Below are positions 1-5,547 of a DNA stretch of 6,538 nt, piece after piece. The stretch comes from an uncultured bacterium (GTDB taxonomy: Bacteria; Bacillota; Clostridia; Oscillospirales; Oscillospiraceae), in the NCBI GenBank assembly GCA_949288405.1, contig CASEKM010000089.1:1-6538 (forward strand), in the 5' to 3' direction. The notes beneath the pieces were generated by a model, which worked only from the letters and a program-made list of their open reading frames with translations, did not search any database and was not told the DNA's origin. How positions within the stretch are numbered: the stretch's first letter is position 1; the number at the start of each line of letters is the position of its first letter. Made by a program: the position numbers and the translations under genes.

Positions 1-8
1 TCGTTCAC
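1..8 (-). CDS. argB: Probable first codons of argB (acetylglutamate kinase), cut by the window edge
   Basis: Only two codons and two bases are present. On the minus strand a GTG at 6-8 is followed by AAC and GA. A strong ribosome site, AAGGAGGG (15-22), lies 6 nt upstream of this GTG and only 1 nt beyond the argJ stop, so another gene of the operon clearly starts here. Naming it argB is inference: acetylglutamate kinase commonly follows argC-argJ in Firmicutes, and a Val/Met-Asn-Glu/Asp start would fit clostridial ArgB. An ATG just outside the window could be the true start instead. Confidence 0.4.
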
Positions 9-23
9 AGCACGCCCTCCTTC

Positions 24-1247
24 TTAAGACCGGTAGTCGCCGTTGATCTTCACATAGTCATAGGTCAGGTCGCAGCCGAAGGCGGTGGCCTGTCCGTCGC
101 CGCTGTGGAAGTTCACGATGACGGTGACGTCGTGCTCGGTGAGCACCTTCTTGGCCAGCTCCTCGCTGAAGTCGGTGCCGAAGCCGTTCTCCATGACCAC
201 CACCTCGCCGGCGGCGCTCTTCAGGATGCAGTCGGCCTTGGTGGGGTCCACGTCGGCGCCGGAGTAGCCGGCGGCGGCCATGATACGGCCCCAGTTGGCG
301 TCCTTGCCGAACAGGGCGGCCTTGAACAGGGTGGAGCCGGCGATGGAGCGGGCCACCAGCTTGGCGTCCTTCTCGGTGGGCAGGCCGTAGGCCTCCACGA
401 TCATCAGATGGGTGGCGCCCTCGCCGTCAGAGGCGATGCGGCGGGCCATATCCATGCAGATCACGTCCAGGATCTCGCCGAAAGCCTTCTTGTCCTCCTC
501 GGTCTCCACGGCCACGCCGGAGGCGCCGTTGGCCAGCAGGAACAGGGAGTCGTTGGTGCTGGTGTCGCCGTCCACGGTCATCATGTTGAAGCTCTTGTCG
601 GTGCTGGCCTTCAGCATGGGCTGCACCACGGCGGCGTCCACCTTGGCGTCGGTGGTGATATAGGCCAGCATGGTGGCCATATTGGGATGGATCATGCCGG
701 AGCCCTTGGCGCAGGCGCCGATGCGGATGGTGCCGCCGGACAGCTCCATCTCATAGGCGACCTCTTTCTTCACCAGGTCGGTGGTCATAATGGCCCAGGC
801 GGCGTCGGTGCCCTTCTCCGCGCTCATGTCGGGGACAATGCGGCGCACGCCCTCCAGCACCTTCTCCACGGGGAGCTTCTGACCGATAACGCCGGTGGAG
901 CACACGAACACCTCGTCCTCCCCCAGGCCCAGCAGCTTCTCGGCCTCGGTCTCCACGGTCTTGGCGTCCTTGATGCCCTGCTCGCCGGTGGCGGCGTTGG
1001 CGTTGCCGCTGTTGATGACCACGGCGCGGGCCTTGCCCTTCTTCAAAATCTCACGATCCAGGATGACCGGAGCGGCGCAGAATTTATTGGTGGTGAACAT
1101 GGCCGCGCAGGAGGCGGGCTGTTCGGAGTAGATGATGGCCACATCGGGCTTGTTGCTCTTGCGGCTCTTCACGCCCACATAGCAGGCGCCCGCCAGGAAG
1201 CCCTTGGGAGTGGTCACGCCGCCGCCCTCGATCAGTTTATATGCCAT
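24..1247 (-). CDS. argJ: Glutamate N-acetyltransferase / ornithine acetyltransferase ArgJ
   Basis: ArgJ transfers the acetyl group from N-acetylornithine to glutamate, giving ornithine and N-acetylglutamate. It is the recycling step of cytoplasmic arginine synthesis; bifunctional members also use acetyl-CoA. The 407-residue product has the normal family length. The family's self-cleavage site is visible: KGSGMIHPNM (181-190) followed by A191-T192-M-L. Thr192 should be the nucleophile that splits the precursor into an alpha chain (1-191) and a beta chain (192-407). Other family blocks are VINSGNANA (77-85), TVDGDTSTND (224-233), NWGRIMAAAGYSGAD (318-332) and a C-terminal GCDLTYDYVKIN (391-402). 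The ATG at 1247 has a purine-rich ribosome site GGAGGAAAGGAA (1257-1268). A small hairpin CCGGT-CAG-ACCGG (1267-1279) touches its upstream end. The gene follows argC by 58 nt with no visible promoter or terminator, so it is probably cotranscribed. Whether this copy is mono- or bifunctional cannot be read from sequence. Confidence 0.97.
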   Translation of the reverse strand: MAYKLIEGGGVTTPKGFLAGACYVGVKSRKSNKPDVAIIYSEQPASCAAMFTTNKFCAAPVILDREILKKGKARAVVINSGNANAATGEQGIKDAKTVETEAEKLLGLGEDEVFVCSTGVIGQKLPVEKVLEGVRRIVPDMSAEKGTDAAWAIMTTDLVKKEVAYEMELSGGTIRIGACAKGSGMIHPNMATMLAYITTDAKVDAAVVQPMLKASTDKSFNMMTVDGDTSTNDSLFLLANGASGVAVETEEDKKAFGEILDVICMDMARRIASDGEGATHLMIVEAYGLPTEKDAKLVARSIAGSTLFKAALFGKDANWGRIMAAAGYSGADVDPTKADCILKSAAGEVVVMENGFGTDFSEELAKKVLTEHDVTVIVNFHSGDGQATAFGCDLTYDYVKINGDYRS

Positions 1248-1305
1248 AAGTCATTCTTCCTTTCCTCCGGTCTGACCGGTTTCTTCGCGCGATGACGACT
1301 GAAAA

Positions 1306-2379
1306 TCAGGGATACATGGGGGCGATCTTCAGGCCGGTGGTCTCATCCAGGCCGAAGATGATGTTCATGTTCTGCATGGCCTGACCGGCGGCGCCCTTGC
1401 CGATGTTGTCGATGACGGAGCTCACCAGCAGGCGCTTGGTGCGGGCGTCATAGGTGGGGGTGATGCAGCACAGGTTGGTGCCGGCAGTCCACTTGGTCTG
1501 GACGGGCTTGCTGGCGGGATACACATGGACAAAGTACTCGTCCTTGTAGTACTTCTGATACAGCTCGTACAGCTCGTCGTTGCTGATGTCCTTGTTCAGG
1601 GTGGCGTAGATGGTGACCTCGATGCCGCGGATCTGGGGAGTCAGGTGGGGCTGGAAGTTGATGAACTGCCAGGTCTCGGGCTTCATCAGGTCCTTGCCGG
1701 TGATGTAGGCGATGTTCTGCTCGATCTCGGGGGTGTGGCGATGGGTGCCGCCCAGGGCATAGGCGCAGAAGCTGTTGCTGGCCTCGGCCAGGAGCTTGTT
1801 GGGAGCGGGACGGCGGCCGGCGCCGGTGTAGCCGCTCTTGGCGTCCACGATGATGGTATTCTCCACCACCATGCCCTCCTTCAGAACGGGATACAGGCCC
1901 AGGGTGGTGGCGGTGGGATAGCAGCCGGGGTTGGAGATCAGGCTCTTGCCCTTGGCCAGATCCCGCTGGATCTCGGGGATGCAGTAGACGGCCTCCTTGG
2001 TCATCTCATAGTTGGGGTGATCCAGGTGGTACCACTTCTCCCAAACCTTCGCGTCACGGAACCGGATGTCGGCGCCGAAGTCGATGAACTTCTTGCCGCC
2101 CGCCAGCACCTTCTCGGCAATGCCGCACACGGTGCCCGCGTCCACTGCGGTAAACACGACGTCGCTGTCCTTGACGATCATATCCACGGTCTCGTCGTTC
2201 AGGGGCAGAATCTCCTGGTCATAGAAACCAGCCAGAGCGGGGTGCTCGTCCTGGATCTTGCGGCCGGCGGCGAAGCTATCGGCCAGGTGGGCCACCTGAG
2301 TTTCAGGGTGGTTCACCATAAGGCGGAGCAGCTCCCCACAGGCGTAACTGGCGGCACCACAGATGGAAAAACGGATCAT
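1306..2379 (-). CDS. argC: N-acetyl-gamma-glutamyl-phosphate reductase ArgC
   Basis: ArgC reduces N-acetylglutamyl 5-phosphate with NADPH to N-acetylglutamate semialdehyde, the third step of arginine synthesis. The 357-residue product matches type-1 (long) ArgC. The active-site motif NPGCYPTAT (150-158) carries the catalytic Cys153. The catalytic histidine lies in GGTHRHTPEIEQN (210-222). AGRKIQDEHPAL (38-49) is another family block. An oddity is that the N-terminal nucleotide-binding loop reads GAASYACGEL (8-17), where type-1 ArgC usually has GA(T/S)GYxGxEL; the second and third glycines of GxxGxxG appear as Ser11 and Cys14. The start at 2379 is backed by an excellent ribosome site AGGAGG (2389-2394) with 9-nt spacing. 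It is the first gene of the operon and is divergent from a lysR-type gene, with a good promoter 123 nt upstream of the start codon. Confidence 0.96.
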   Translation of the reverse strand: MIRFSICGAASYACGELLRLMVNHPETQVAHLADSFAAGRKIQDEHPALAGFYDQEILPLNDETVDMIVKDSDVVFTAVDAGTVCGIAEKVLAGGKKFIDFGADIRFRDAKVWEKWYHLDHPNYEMTKEAVYCIPEIQRDLAKGKSLISNPGCYPTATTLGLYPVLKEGMVVENTIIVDAKSGYTGAGRRPAPNKLLAEASNSFCAYALGGTHRHTPEIEQNIAYITGKDLMKPETWQFINFQPHLTPQIRGIEVTIYATLNKDISNDELYELYQKYYKDEYFVHVYPASKPVQTKWTAGTNLCCITPTYDARTKRLLVSSVIDNIGKGAAGQAMQNMNIIFGLDETTGLKIAPMYP

Positions 2380-2450
2380 GACACGATTCCTCCTTTTAAT
2401 TTTTCGGCCTCAGCCGTTCTTTCAGGATTCCATTTCAGCAGTCTTCTCCA

Positions 2451-2475
2451 GGTATTCAAAACTTTTCTGAATATC
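2451..2475. repeat. Imperfect dyad in the argC leader (possible operator or hairpin)
   Basis: GGTATTCA (2451-2458) and TGAATATC (2468-2475) form an inverted repeat matching at 7 of 8 positions around 9 bases, and CAGGTAT recurs at 2449-2455 and 2475-2481. The dyad lies inside the predicted argC 5' untranslated region, about 27-52 nt after its transcription start. The ATTCA/TGAAT half-sites recall arginine-repressor boxes, but their order (ATTCA first) and the 9-base gap are wrong for the usual ARG box. The function is unknown and chance is possible. Confidence 0.3.
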
Positions 2476-2489
2476 AGGTATAGATTCTG

Positions 2490-2518
2490 TTGAATTTCCT
2501 TGTCCCCTATTATATAAT
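2490..2518 (+). promoter_or_regulatory. Sigma-A promoter of the lysR-type gene
   Basis: The -35 box TTGAAT (2490-2495) and a perfect -10 box TATAAT (2513-2518) are separated by 17 bp. The predicted start is near 2525, giving a leader of about 94 nt. The -10 box shares two bases with the -10 box of the opposing argC promoter, so the two should compete for RNA polymerase. Confidence 0.75.
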
Positions 2519-2537
2519 TACTAGGCAGTATACACAA
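2509..2537 (-). promoter_or_regulatory. Sigma-A promoter of the argCJ operon
   Basis: On the minus strand the -35 box TTGTGT (2532-2537) and a perfect -10 box TATAAT (2509-2514) are 17 bp apart. The predicted start is near 2502, leaving a 123-nt leader before argC. The weaker -35 box (TTGTGT against TTGACA) fits a promoter needing an activator, which agrees with the LysR-type box upstream at 2560-2574. Confidence 0.75.
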
Positions 2538-2559
2538 GAAATTCTTTTTTCTGCTGTGC

Positions 2560-2574
2560 ATTCCAAAGAGGAAT
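2560..2574. promoter_or_regulatory. Candidate LysR-type regulator recognition box
   Basis: The perfect 15-bp dyad ATTCC-AAAGA-GGAAT contains T2561 and A2573 separated by 11 bases, the T-N11-A pattern of LysR-type sites. Its centre, 2567, is at -65 of the argC start predicted from the -10 box, the classic position of the recognition site. It also covers about +36 to +50 of the lysR transcript, which would suit autorepression. In RNA the dyad is a 5-bp hairpin followed by CTTTTT, so a weak attenuator in the lysR leader is an alternative reading. Confidence 0.6.
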
Positions 2575-2618
2575 CTTTTTGGGAACCCTATCCATACCGC
2601 TAAGGAGTACGTTTGTCT

Positions 2619-3509
2619 ATGAGTATTCGCAAATATATCGCCTATTTAAAGACCATTGAGACGGGAAGCATCACCCACGCCGCCGCCCAGCTGGGCTATA
2701 CCCAGTCGGCCATCAGCCGGATGATCGCCGACCTGGAGGACTCCTGGGGGGTTAAGCTGCTCACCCGGAACCGCTCCGGCATTGAGATCAGCTCCGAGGG
2801 GCTCACCCTCCTGCCCAAGCTCCAGGCCATCTGCAAGGACTACGAGGACCTGAACTACGCCATCTCCGAGCTCCACGGCCTCAGCTCCGGGTCCATCCGC
2901 CTGGGGGCCTTCTCCAGCATCTCCAGCGGCCGGCTGCCCCAGATCATCAAATCCTTCCACGAGCTCTATCCCCACATCGACTTTCAGCTGGTCAATGGGG
3001 AATATAACCAAATCGCCACCTGGCTGCGAAAGGGACTGGTGGACTGCGGCTTCGTCAGCCTGCCCGCCCCCAACGACCTGGACGCCTCCTTCCTGCTCCA
3101 GGACAACCTGGTGGTCATTCTGCCGGAAAACCATCCCCTGGCCGACGCCCCGGTGTACCCGGTGGACCGCCTGTCCAGCGAGGATTTCATCAATCTGAAG
3201 GAGGAGCAGGACTATGAGATCATCAAGTTCCTGGACCACCTGCAGCAAAAGCCCAACATCCGCTATGAGGTGAGCGACGACTATGCCATCCTCTCCATGG
3301 TGGAGTGCGGCCTGGGCATCAGCGTGGTCCATGAGCTCATGCTCCACCCCAACCGCTACCGGGTCCGCCCCAAGCGCTTCGACATCCCCCAGGTGCGGGA
3401 CATCGGCATCGCAGTGAAGAAGGACGTCCCCCCCTCCACCATCACCAAGCTGTTTGTCTCCCACGCCAAGCAGTGGGCCCAGGAGCACTGCTCTCCTGAG
3501 GGCATATAA
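2619..3509 (+). CDS. LysR-family transcriptional regulator, probable regulator of the divergent argCJ operon
   Basis: The product is a 296-residue LysR-type DNA-binding regulator of normal family length. The N-terminal winged helix-turn-helix covers roughly 1-62; the helix-turn-helix itself includes GSITHAAAQLGYTQSAISRM (16-35), followed by a linker helix. The effector-binding domain starts near GSIRLGAF (91-98) and runs to the C terminus, with NHPLAD (171-176) and GLGISVVHEL (231-240) as usual blocks. The effector is unknown; arginine or a pathway intermediate is a guess from position. The ATG at 2619 lies 11 nt after AAGGAG (2602-2607). An in-frame TTG at 2613, 5 nt after it, would add two residues (298 aa) and cannot be excluded. 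The gene is divergent from argC with overlapping promoters, the standard layout for a LysR regulator and its target. The coding region is GC-rich and is followed by AT-rich DNA. Confidence 0.93.
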   Translation: MSIRKYIAYLKTIETGSITHAAAQLGYTQSAISRMIADLEDSWGVKLLTRNRSGIEISSEGLTLLPKLQAICKDYEDLNYAISELHGLSSGSIRLGAFSSISSGRLPQIIKSFHELYPHIDFQLVNGEYNQIATWLRKGLVDCGFVSLPAPNDLDASFLLQDNLVVILPENHPLADAPVYPVDRLSSEDFINLKEEQDYEIIKFLDHLQQKPNIRYEVSDDYAILSMVECGLGISVVHELMLHPNRYRVRPKRFDIPQVRDIGIAVKKDVPPSTITKLFVSHAKQWAQEHCSPEGI

Positions 3510-3820
3510 AAACTTCCTGTGTAAATCGCACAGAAATTTCTTTATTCTTTCTTAACCTTTGTTCAATCATACCACAGTTGTGCAAAAAAAGAAAGAGTAA
3601 AATTCGAAAATTTTTCCTGAATGTATACTACTCTTTTTTGTATCATTATTCAATTTTTTCATCTCATCTCTTCTGAAAATTCAAGTAGATTTTCCAGTTC
3701 TCTTTTTCGTTCTTCTAATATTTTATCTGAAATTCACCTGCTTTTCCCCGTTTTATCTCTGCTATTTGCATATTTTCCTGCTGTTGAAGTGGTATTTTCC
3801 CTTCCGTCCTCAAACTGTCC
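3510..3820. other. AT-rich intergenic region without a convincing gene
   Basis: A hand count gives 69 G+C in 240 bases (3541-3780), about 29%, far below the flanking genes. The plus strand is pyrimidine-rich. Right after the lysR stop a weak hairpin CTGTG-N7-CACAG (3517-3533) precedes T-rich DNA (3537-3553) and could be a poor lysR terminator. TTTATTCTTTCTT (3541-3553) and AAGAAAGAGTAAA (3589-3601) are inverted copies with one mismatch. Short open frames exist on both strands, but none has a ribosome site or recognisable product. It may be a decayed gene, a small-RNA locus or simply spacer. Confidence 0.6.
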
Positions 3821-3873
3821 AAAAAATAAAAAGCGGTGCGGACCCAACATTTTTCCAGGTCCGCACCGCTTTT
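3821..3873 (-). terminator. Strong intrinsic terminator downstream of the ArsC/Spx-family gene
   Basis: AAAAGCGGTGCGGACC (3829-3844) and GGTCCGCACCGCTTTT (3858-3873) form a perfect 16-bp stem with a 13-nt loop. On the minus strand the stem runs into TTTTTATTTTTT, a long U tract, starting 18 nt after the ArsC-like stop codon. On the plus strand only four T residues follow the stem, so it could stop lysR transcripts only weakly. Confidence 0.92.
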
Positions 3874-3890
3874 GTGCATAAGGTTCCATG

Positions 3891-4238
3891 TCAAAGGCGC
3901 TCCGCCCACTCCCGCTCCCGGAAGCCTACCCGCACGAAGCCCTCTCCCACCAGGATGGGGCGCTTCACCAGCATCCCGTCGGTGGCCAGCAGGGAGAGCT
4001 GCTCCTCCTCACTCATGGCGGGCAGCTTGTTTTTCAGGTCCATGGCCTTGTAGAGCTGGCCGGAGGTGTTGAAGAACCGCTTCAGAGGCAGTCCGCTCTC
4101 CTTCCACCAGGCCTCCAGCTCCTCCCGGGTGGGATTTTCCAGCTTGATGTCCCGCAGGTCGTAGGCGATCCCCCGTTCGTCCAGCCACTTTTTGGCCTTC
4201 TGGCAGGTGGTGCACTTGGGATAACAGACAAACAGCAT
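3891..4238 (-). CDS. ArsC/Spx/MgsR-family thioredoxin-fold protein
   Basis: The 115-residue product is a small thioredoxin-fold protein of the arsenate reductase (ArsC)/Spx family. Seen features are an N-terminal CTTC motif (Cys9 and Cys12) at the start of the first helix, the middle block FFNTSGQLYK (55-64) and KRPILVGEGFVRVGF (92-106) with the fold's usual Arg-Pro pair at 93-94. Members include arsenate reductases and redox-sensing RNA polymerase partners (Spx, MgsR). By eye, the Arg of the Spx/ArsC 'STRS' region falls on Ser59 here, so arsenate reduction should not be assumed, and no ars genes are nearby. The start at 4238 has AGGAGG (4247-4252) with 8-nt spacing. It lies downstream of mreB and its terminator with no visible promoter of its own, and ends in a strong terminator. 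A stress or redox role is the safest guess. Confidence 0.88.
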   Translation of the reverse strand: MLFVCYPKCTTCQKAKKWLDERGIAYDLRDIKLENPTREELEAWWKESGLPLKRFFNTSGQLYKAMDLKNKLPAMSEEEQLSLLATDGMLVKRPILVGEGFVRVGFREREWAERL

Positions 4239-4260
4239 ATAAAGCTCCTCCTTCTCTTGT

Positions 4261-4280
4261 CCGGGGCGGCTACCGCCCCT
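4261..4280. repeat. Short GC-rich palindrome between mreB and the ArsC-like gene
   Basis: GGGGCGG (4263-4269) and CCGCCCC (4273-4279) form a perfect 7-bp stem with a 3-base loop. On the minus strand it reads ACAGGGGCGG-TAG-CCGCCCCGG and lies between the mreB terminator and the ribosome site of the ArsC-like gene. It resembles the palindrome at 6507-6538. It may be an interspersed repeat copy, or a second hairpin acting with the terminator. Confidence 0.5.
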
Positions 4281-4312
4281 GTAAAAACAGCCCCGGCGGA
4301 GCCGGGGCTGTT
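4281..4312 (-). terminator. Intrinsic terminator of mreB
   Basis: On the minus strand AACAGCCCCGGC (4301-4312), loop TCC and GCCGGGGCTGTT (4286-4297) give a perfect 12-bp stem. With its own last two bases it runs into TTTTT (4283-4287) before AC. It begins 7 nt after the mreB stop codon. The U tract is short, so some readthrough into the ArsC-like gene is possible and may be needed. Confidence 0.82.
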
Positions 4313-4319
4313 GTAAGAT

Positions 4320-5354
4320 TTAATAATTCATCTGCTTGCGGCGGGACAGGTTCATGGTGCCGTCCTGCATCTGATCCAGGCTGTCCAGGCTCTTGCCGGT
4401 GCCCTCGGCCACGCAGGAGATGGCGTCCTCCGCCACGTGGGTCTCGATGCCGGTGTGGGCCTCGATGAGCTTGTCAAAGCCCCACAGCAGGGAGCCGCCG
4501 CCGGTCATGACAATGCCGTTGGTGGAGATGTCGGCCACCAGCTCGGGGGGCGTGCGCTCCAGCACGCCGTGGATGGCCTCCAGGATGCGGCTGGACACCT
4601 CCTCGAAGGCCTCGATCATCTCGCTGGAGGAGACGGAGAACACCCGGGGCAGGCCGGTCATCAGGCAGCGGCCCTTGATCTCCATGGTGACCTCCTCGGG
4701 CCGGGGGAAGACGCAGCCGATGGACATTTTCAGCTCCTCGGCGGTGCGGTCGCCGATGAGCACGTTGTGCTTCTTGCGGATATACTTGACCACCGCCTCG
4801 TCGAACTTGTCGCCGGCGATCTTGATGGAGGCGGACTCCACCACGCCGCCCAGGGAGATGACGGCGATGTCGGCGGTGCCGCCGCCGATGTCCACCACCA
4901 TGTGGCCGTCAGGCTTGGTGATGTCGATGCCCGCACCGATGGCGGCGGCCACCGGCTCCTCGATCAGGTAGGCCCGGCGGGCGCCCGCCTGGATGCCGGC
5001 GTCCACCACGGCGCGCTCCTCTACCTCGGTGATGCCGGAGGGCACGCAGATGAGCAGACGGGGCTTGAAGAGGGAGAAGGTGGTCACCTTCTTGATGAAC
5101 TCCTTGAGCATCCGCTCGGTCATGTCGTAGTCGGAGATGACGCCCTCCCGCAGGGGACGCATGGCCACGATATTGCCGGGGGTGCGGCCCAGCATGGCCT
5201 GGGCGTCGGTGCCCACCTTCAGCAGCTTGCCGGTGTTCTTGTCCATAGCCACCACAGAGGGCTCCCGCAGAACGACGCCCTTCCCCTTGATGTATACCAG
5301 AACGGAGGCAGTCCCCAGGTCGATGCCGATATCCTTACTGAACAAATTAAACAT
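4320..5354 (-). CDS. mreB: Rod-shape determining actin-like protein MreB/Mbl
   Basis: MreB polymerises into membrane-bound filaments that guide sidewall peptidoglycan synthesis in rod-shaped bacteria. The actin-type ATPase motifs are present: phosphate-1 DIGIDLGTASVLVY (8-21), the connecting EEPVAAAIGAG (132-142), phosphate-2 DIGGGTADIAVISLGG (155-170) and adenosine-binding MTGGGSLLWGFD (283-294). The 344 residues match the family. The chosen ATG at 5354 gives the usual MFNLFSKDIGIDLGT beginning and has AAGGTGG 6 nt upstream. An in-frame ATG at 5384 would add ten residues but lacks a ribosome site. The gene has its own promoter (5474-5502), a structured leader and a terminator. No mreC or mreD follows, so it is a stand-alone copy of the kind often called mbl or mreBH; which paralogue it is cannot be told here. 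Confidence 0.96.
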   Translation of the reverse strand: MFNLFSKDIGIDLGTASVLVYIKGKGVVLREPSVVAMDKNTGKLLKVGTDAQAMLGRTPGNIVAMRPLREGVISDYDMTERMLKEFIKKVTTFSLFKPRLLICVPSGITEVEERAVVDAGIQAGARRAYLIEEPVAAAIGAGIDITKPDGHMVVDIGGGTADIAVISLGGVVESASIKIAGDKFDEAVVKYIRKKHNVLIGDRTAEELKMSIGCVFPRPEEVTMEIKGRCLMTGLPRVFSVSSSEMIEAFEEVSSRILEAIHGVLERTPPELVADISTNGIVMTGGGSLLWGFDKLIEAHTGIETHVAEDAISCVAEGTGKSLDSLDQMQDGTMNLSRRKQMNY

Positions 5355-5392
5355 AGCGCTCCACCTTATTATTTTTGATATCATATTGGTTT

Positions 5393-5445
5393 CCGGCGTC
5401 CAAGCGCATGGCAGATCCCGTCAGGACCTAGTATGCCCCCGCCGG
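5393..5445 (-). promoter_or_regulatory. Potential structured 5' leader of mreB
   Basis: Within the predicted 113-nt mreB leader the minus strand can form three nested helices: CCGGCG (5440-5445) with CGCCGG (5393-5398); GGCA (5434-5437) with TGCC (5410-5413); and GGTCC (5424-5428) with GGATC (5414-5418, one G-U pair) around the loop TGACG. A 5-nt bulge (TACTA) and an 11-nt unpaired stretch remain. No U tract follows, so it is not a terminator. It matches no riboswitch class that I recognise. Confidence 0.4.
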
Positions 5446-5473
5446 TTTGAGGTTATATCCAGAATCAAATTTC

Positions 5474-5502
5474 ATTATAGCGGGTCCGCCTGCGCTTTTC
5501 AA
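5474..5502 (-). promoter_or_regulatory. Sigma-A promoter of mreB
   Basis: On the minus strand TTGAAA (5497-5502) and a perfect TATAAT (5474-5479) are exactly 17 bp apart. The predicted start is near 5467. The promoter lies in the comF-mreB gap, starting 45 nt past the comF stop. No terminator separates comF from it, so mreB could also receive readthrough. Confidence 0.85.
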
Positions 5503-5547
5503 CCATTATTTCGCCGTATTTCCTCTGTTTTGCCAGGCCGCAGTCAT

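Noticed and set aside
105..1295. Long plus-strand open frame opposite argJ, and similar plus-strand frames opposite argC and mreB
   Set aside because: They mirror recognised genes in GC-rich DNA, are dominated by Gly, Ala, His, Val and Leu in low-complexity runs, have no family signature and no proper ribosome site. They are antisense shadows.
2380..2502. ArgR/AhrC-type ARG box or T-box in the argC leader
   Set aside because: TGAAT and ATTCA half-sites occur but not in the order and spacing of an ARG box, and no T-box specifier or antiterminator sequence is recognisable.
2376..2561. A 61-codon minus-strand open frame ending on the argC start (ATGA overlap), as a possible leader peptide
   Set aside because: Its ATG lies upstream of the predicted argC promoter, no ribosome site precedes it, and it crosses both promoters. 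The overlap appears accidental.
3567..3662. A 31-codon minus-strand open frame beginning MKKLNND in the AT-rich gap
   Set aside because: The ATG and Lys-Lys start are tempting, but there is no good ribosome site and the C-terminal part is poly-pyrimidine noise (FYSFFF). AT-rich DNA readily gives such frames.
3621..3881. An 86-codon plus-strand open frame between lysR and the terminator
   Set aside because: It reads straight through the terminator hairpin, lacks a ribosome site and is rich in Phe, Leu and Ser as expected from pyrimidine-rich spacer.
5410..5440. Resemblance of the mreB leader to the SRP RNA tip (AGGTCC, URRC-type loop TGAC, GGGA) and, on the plus strand, to part of the c-di-AMP (ydaO) riboswitch (ATCCCGTCAG)
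   Set aside because: The conserved AGCAG of the SRP 3' arm is replaced and the outer helix does not fit. The remaining ydaO blocks are absent upstream and the match is on the strand opposite mreB. Both look like short coincidences.
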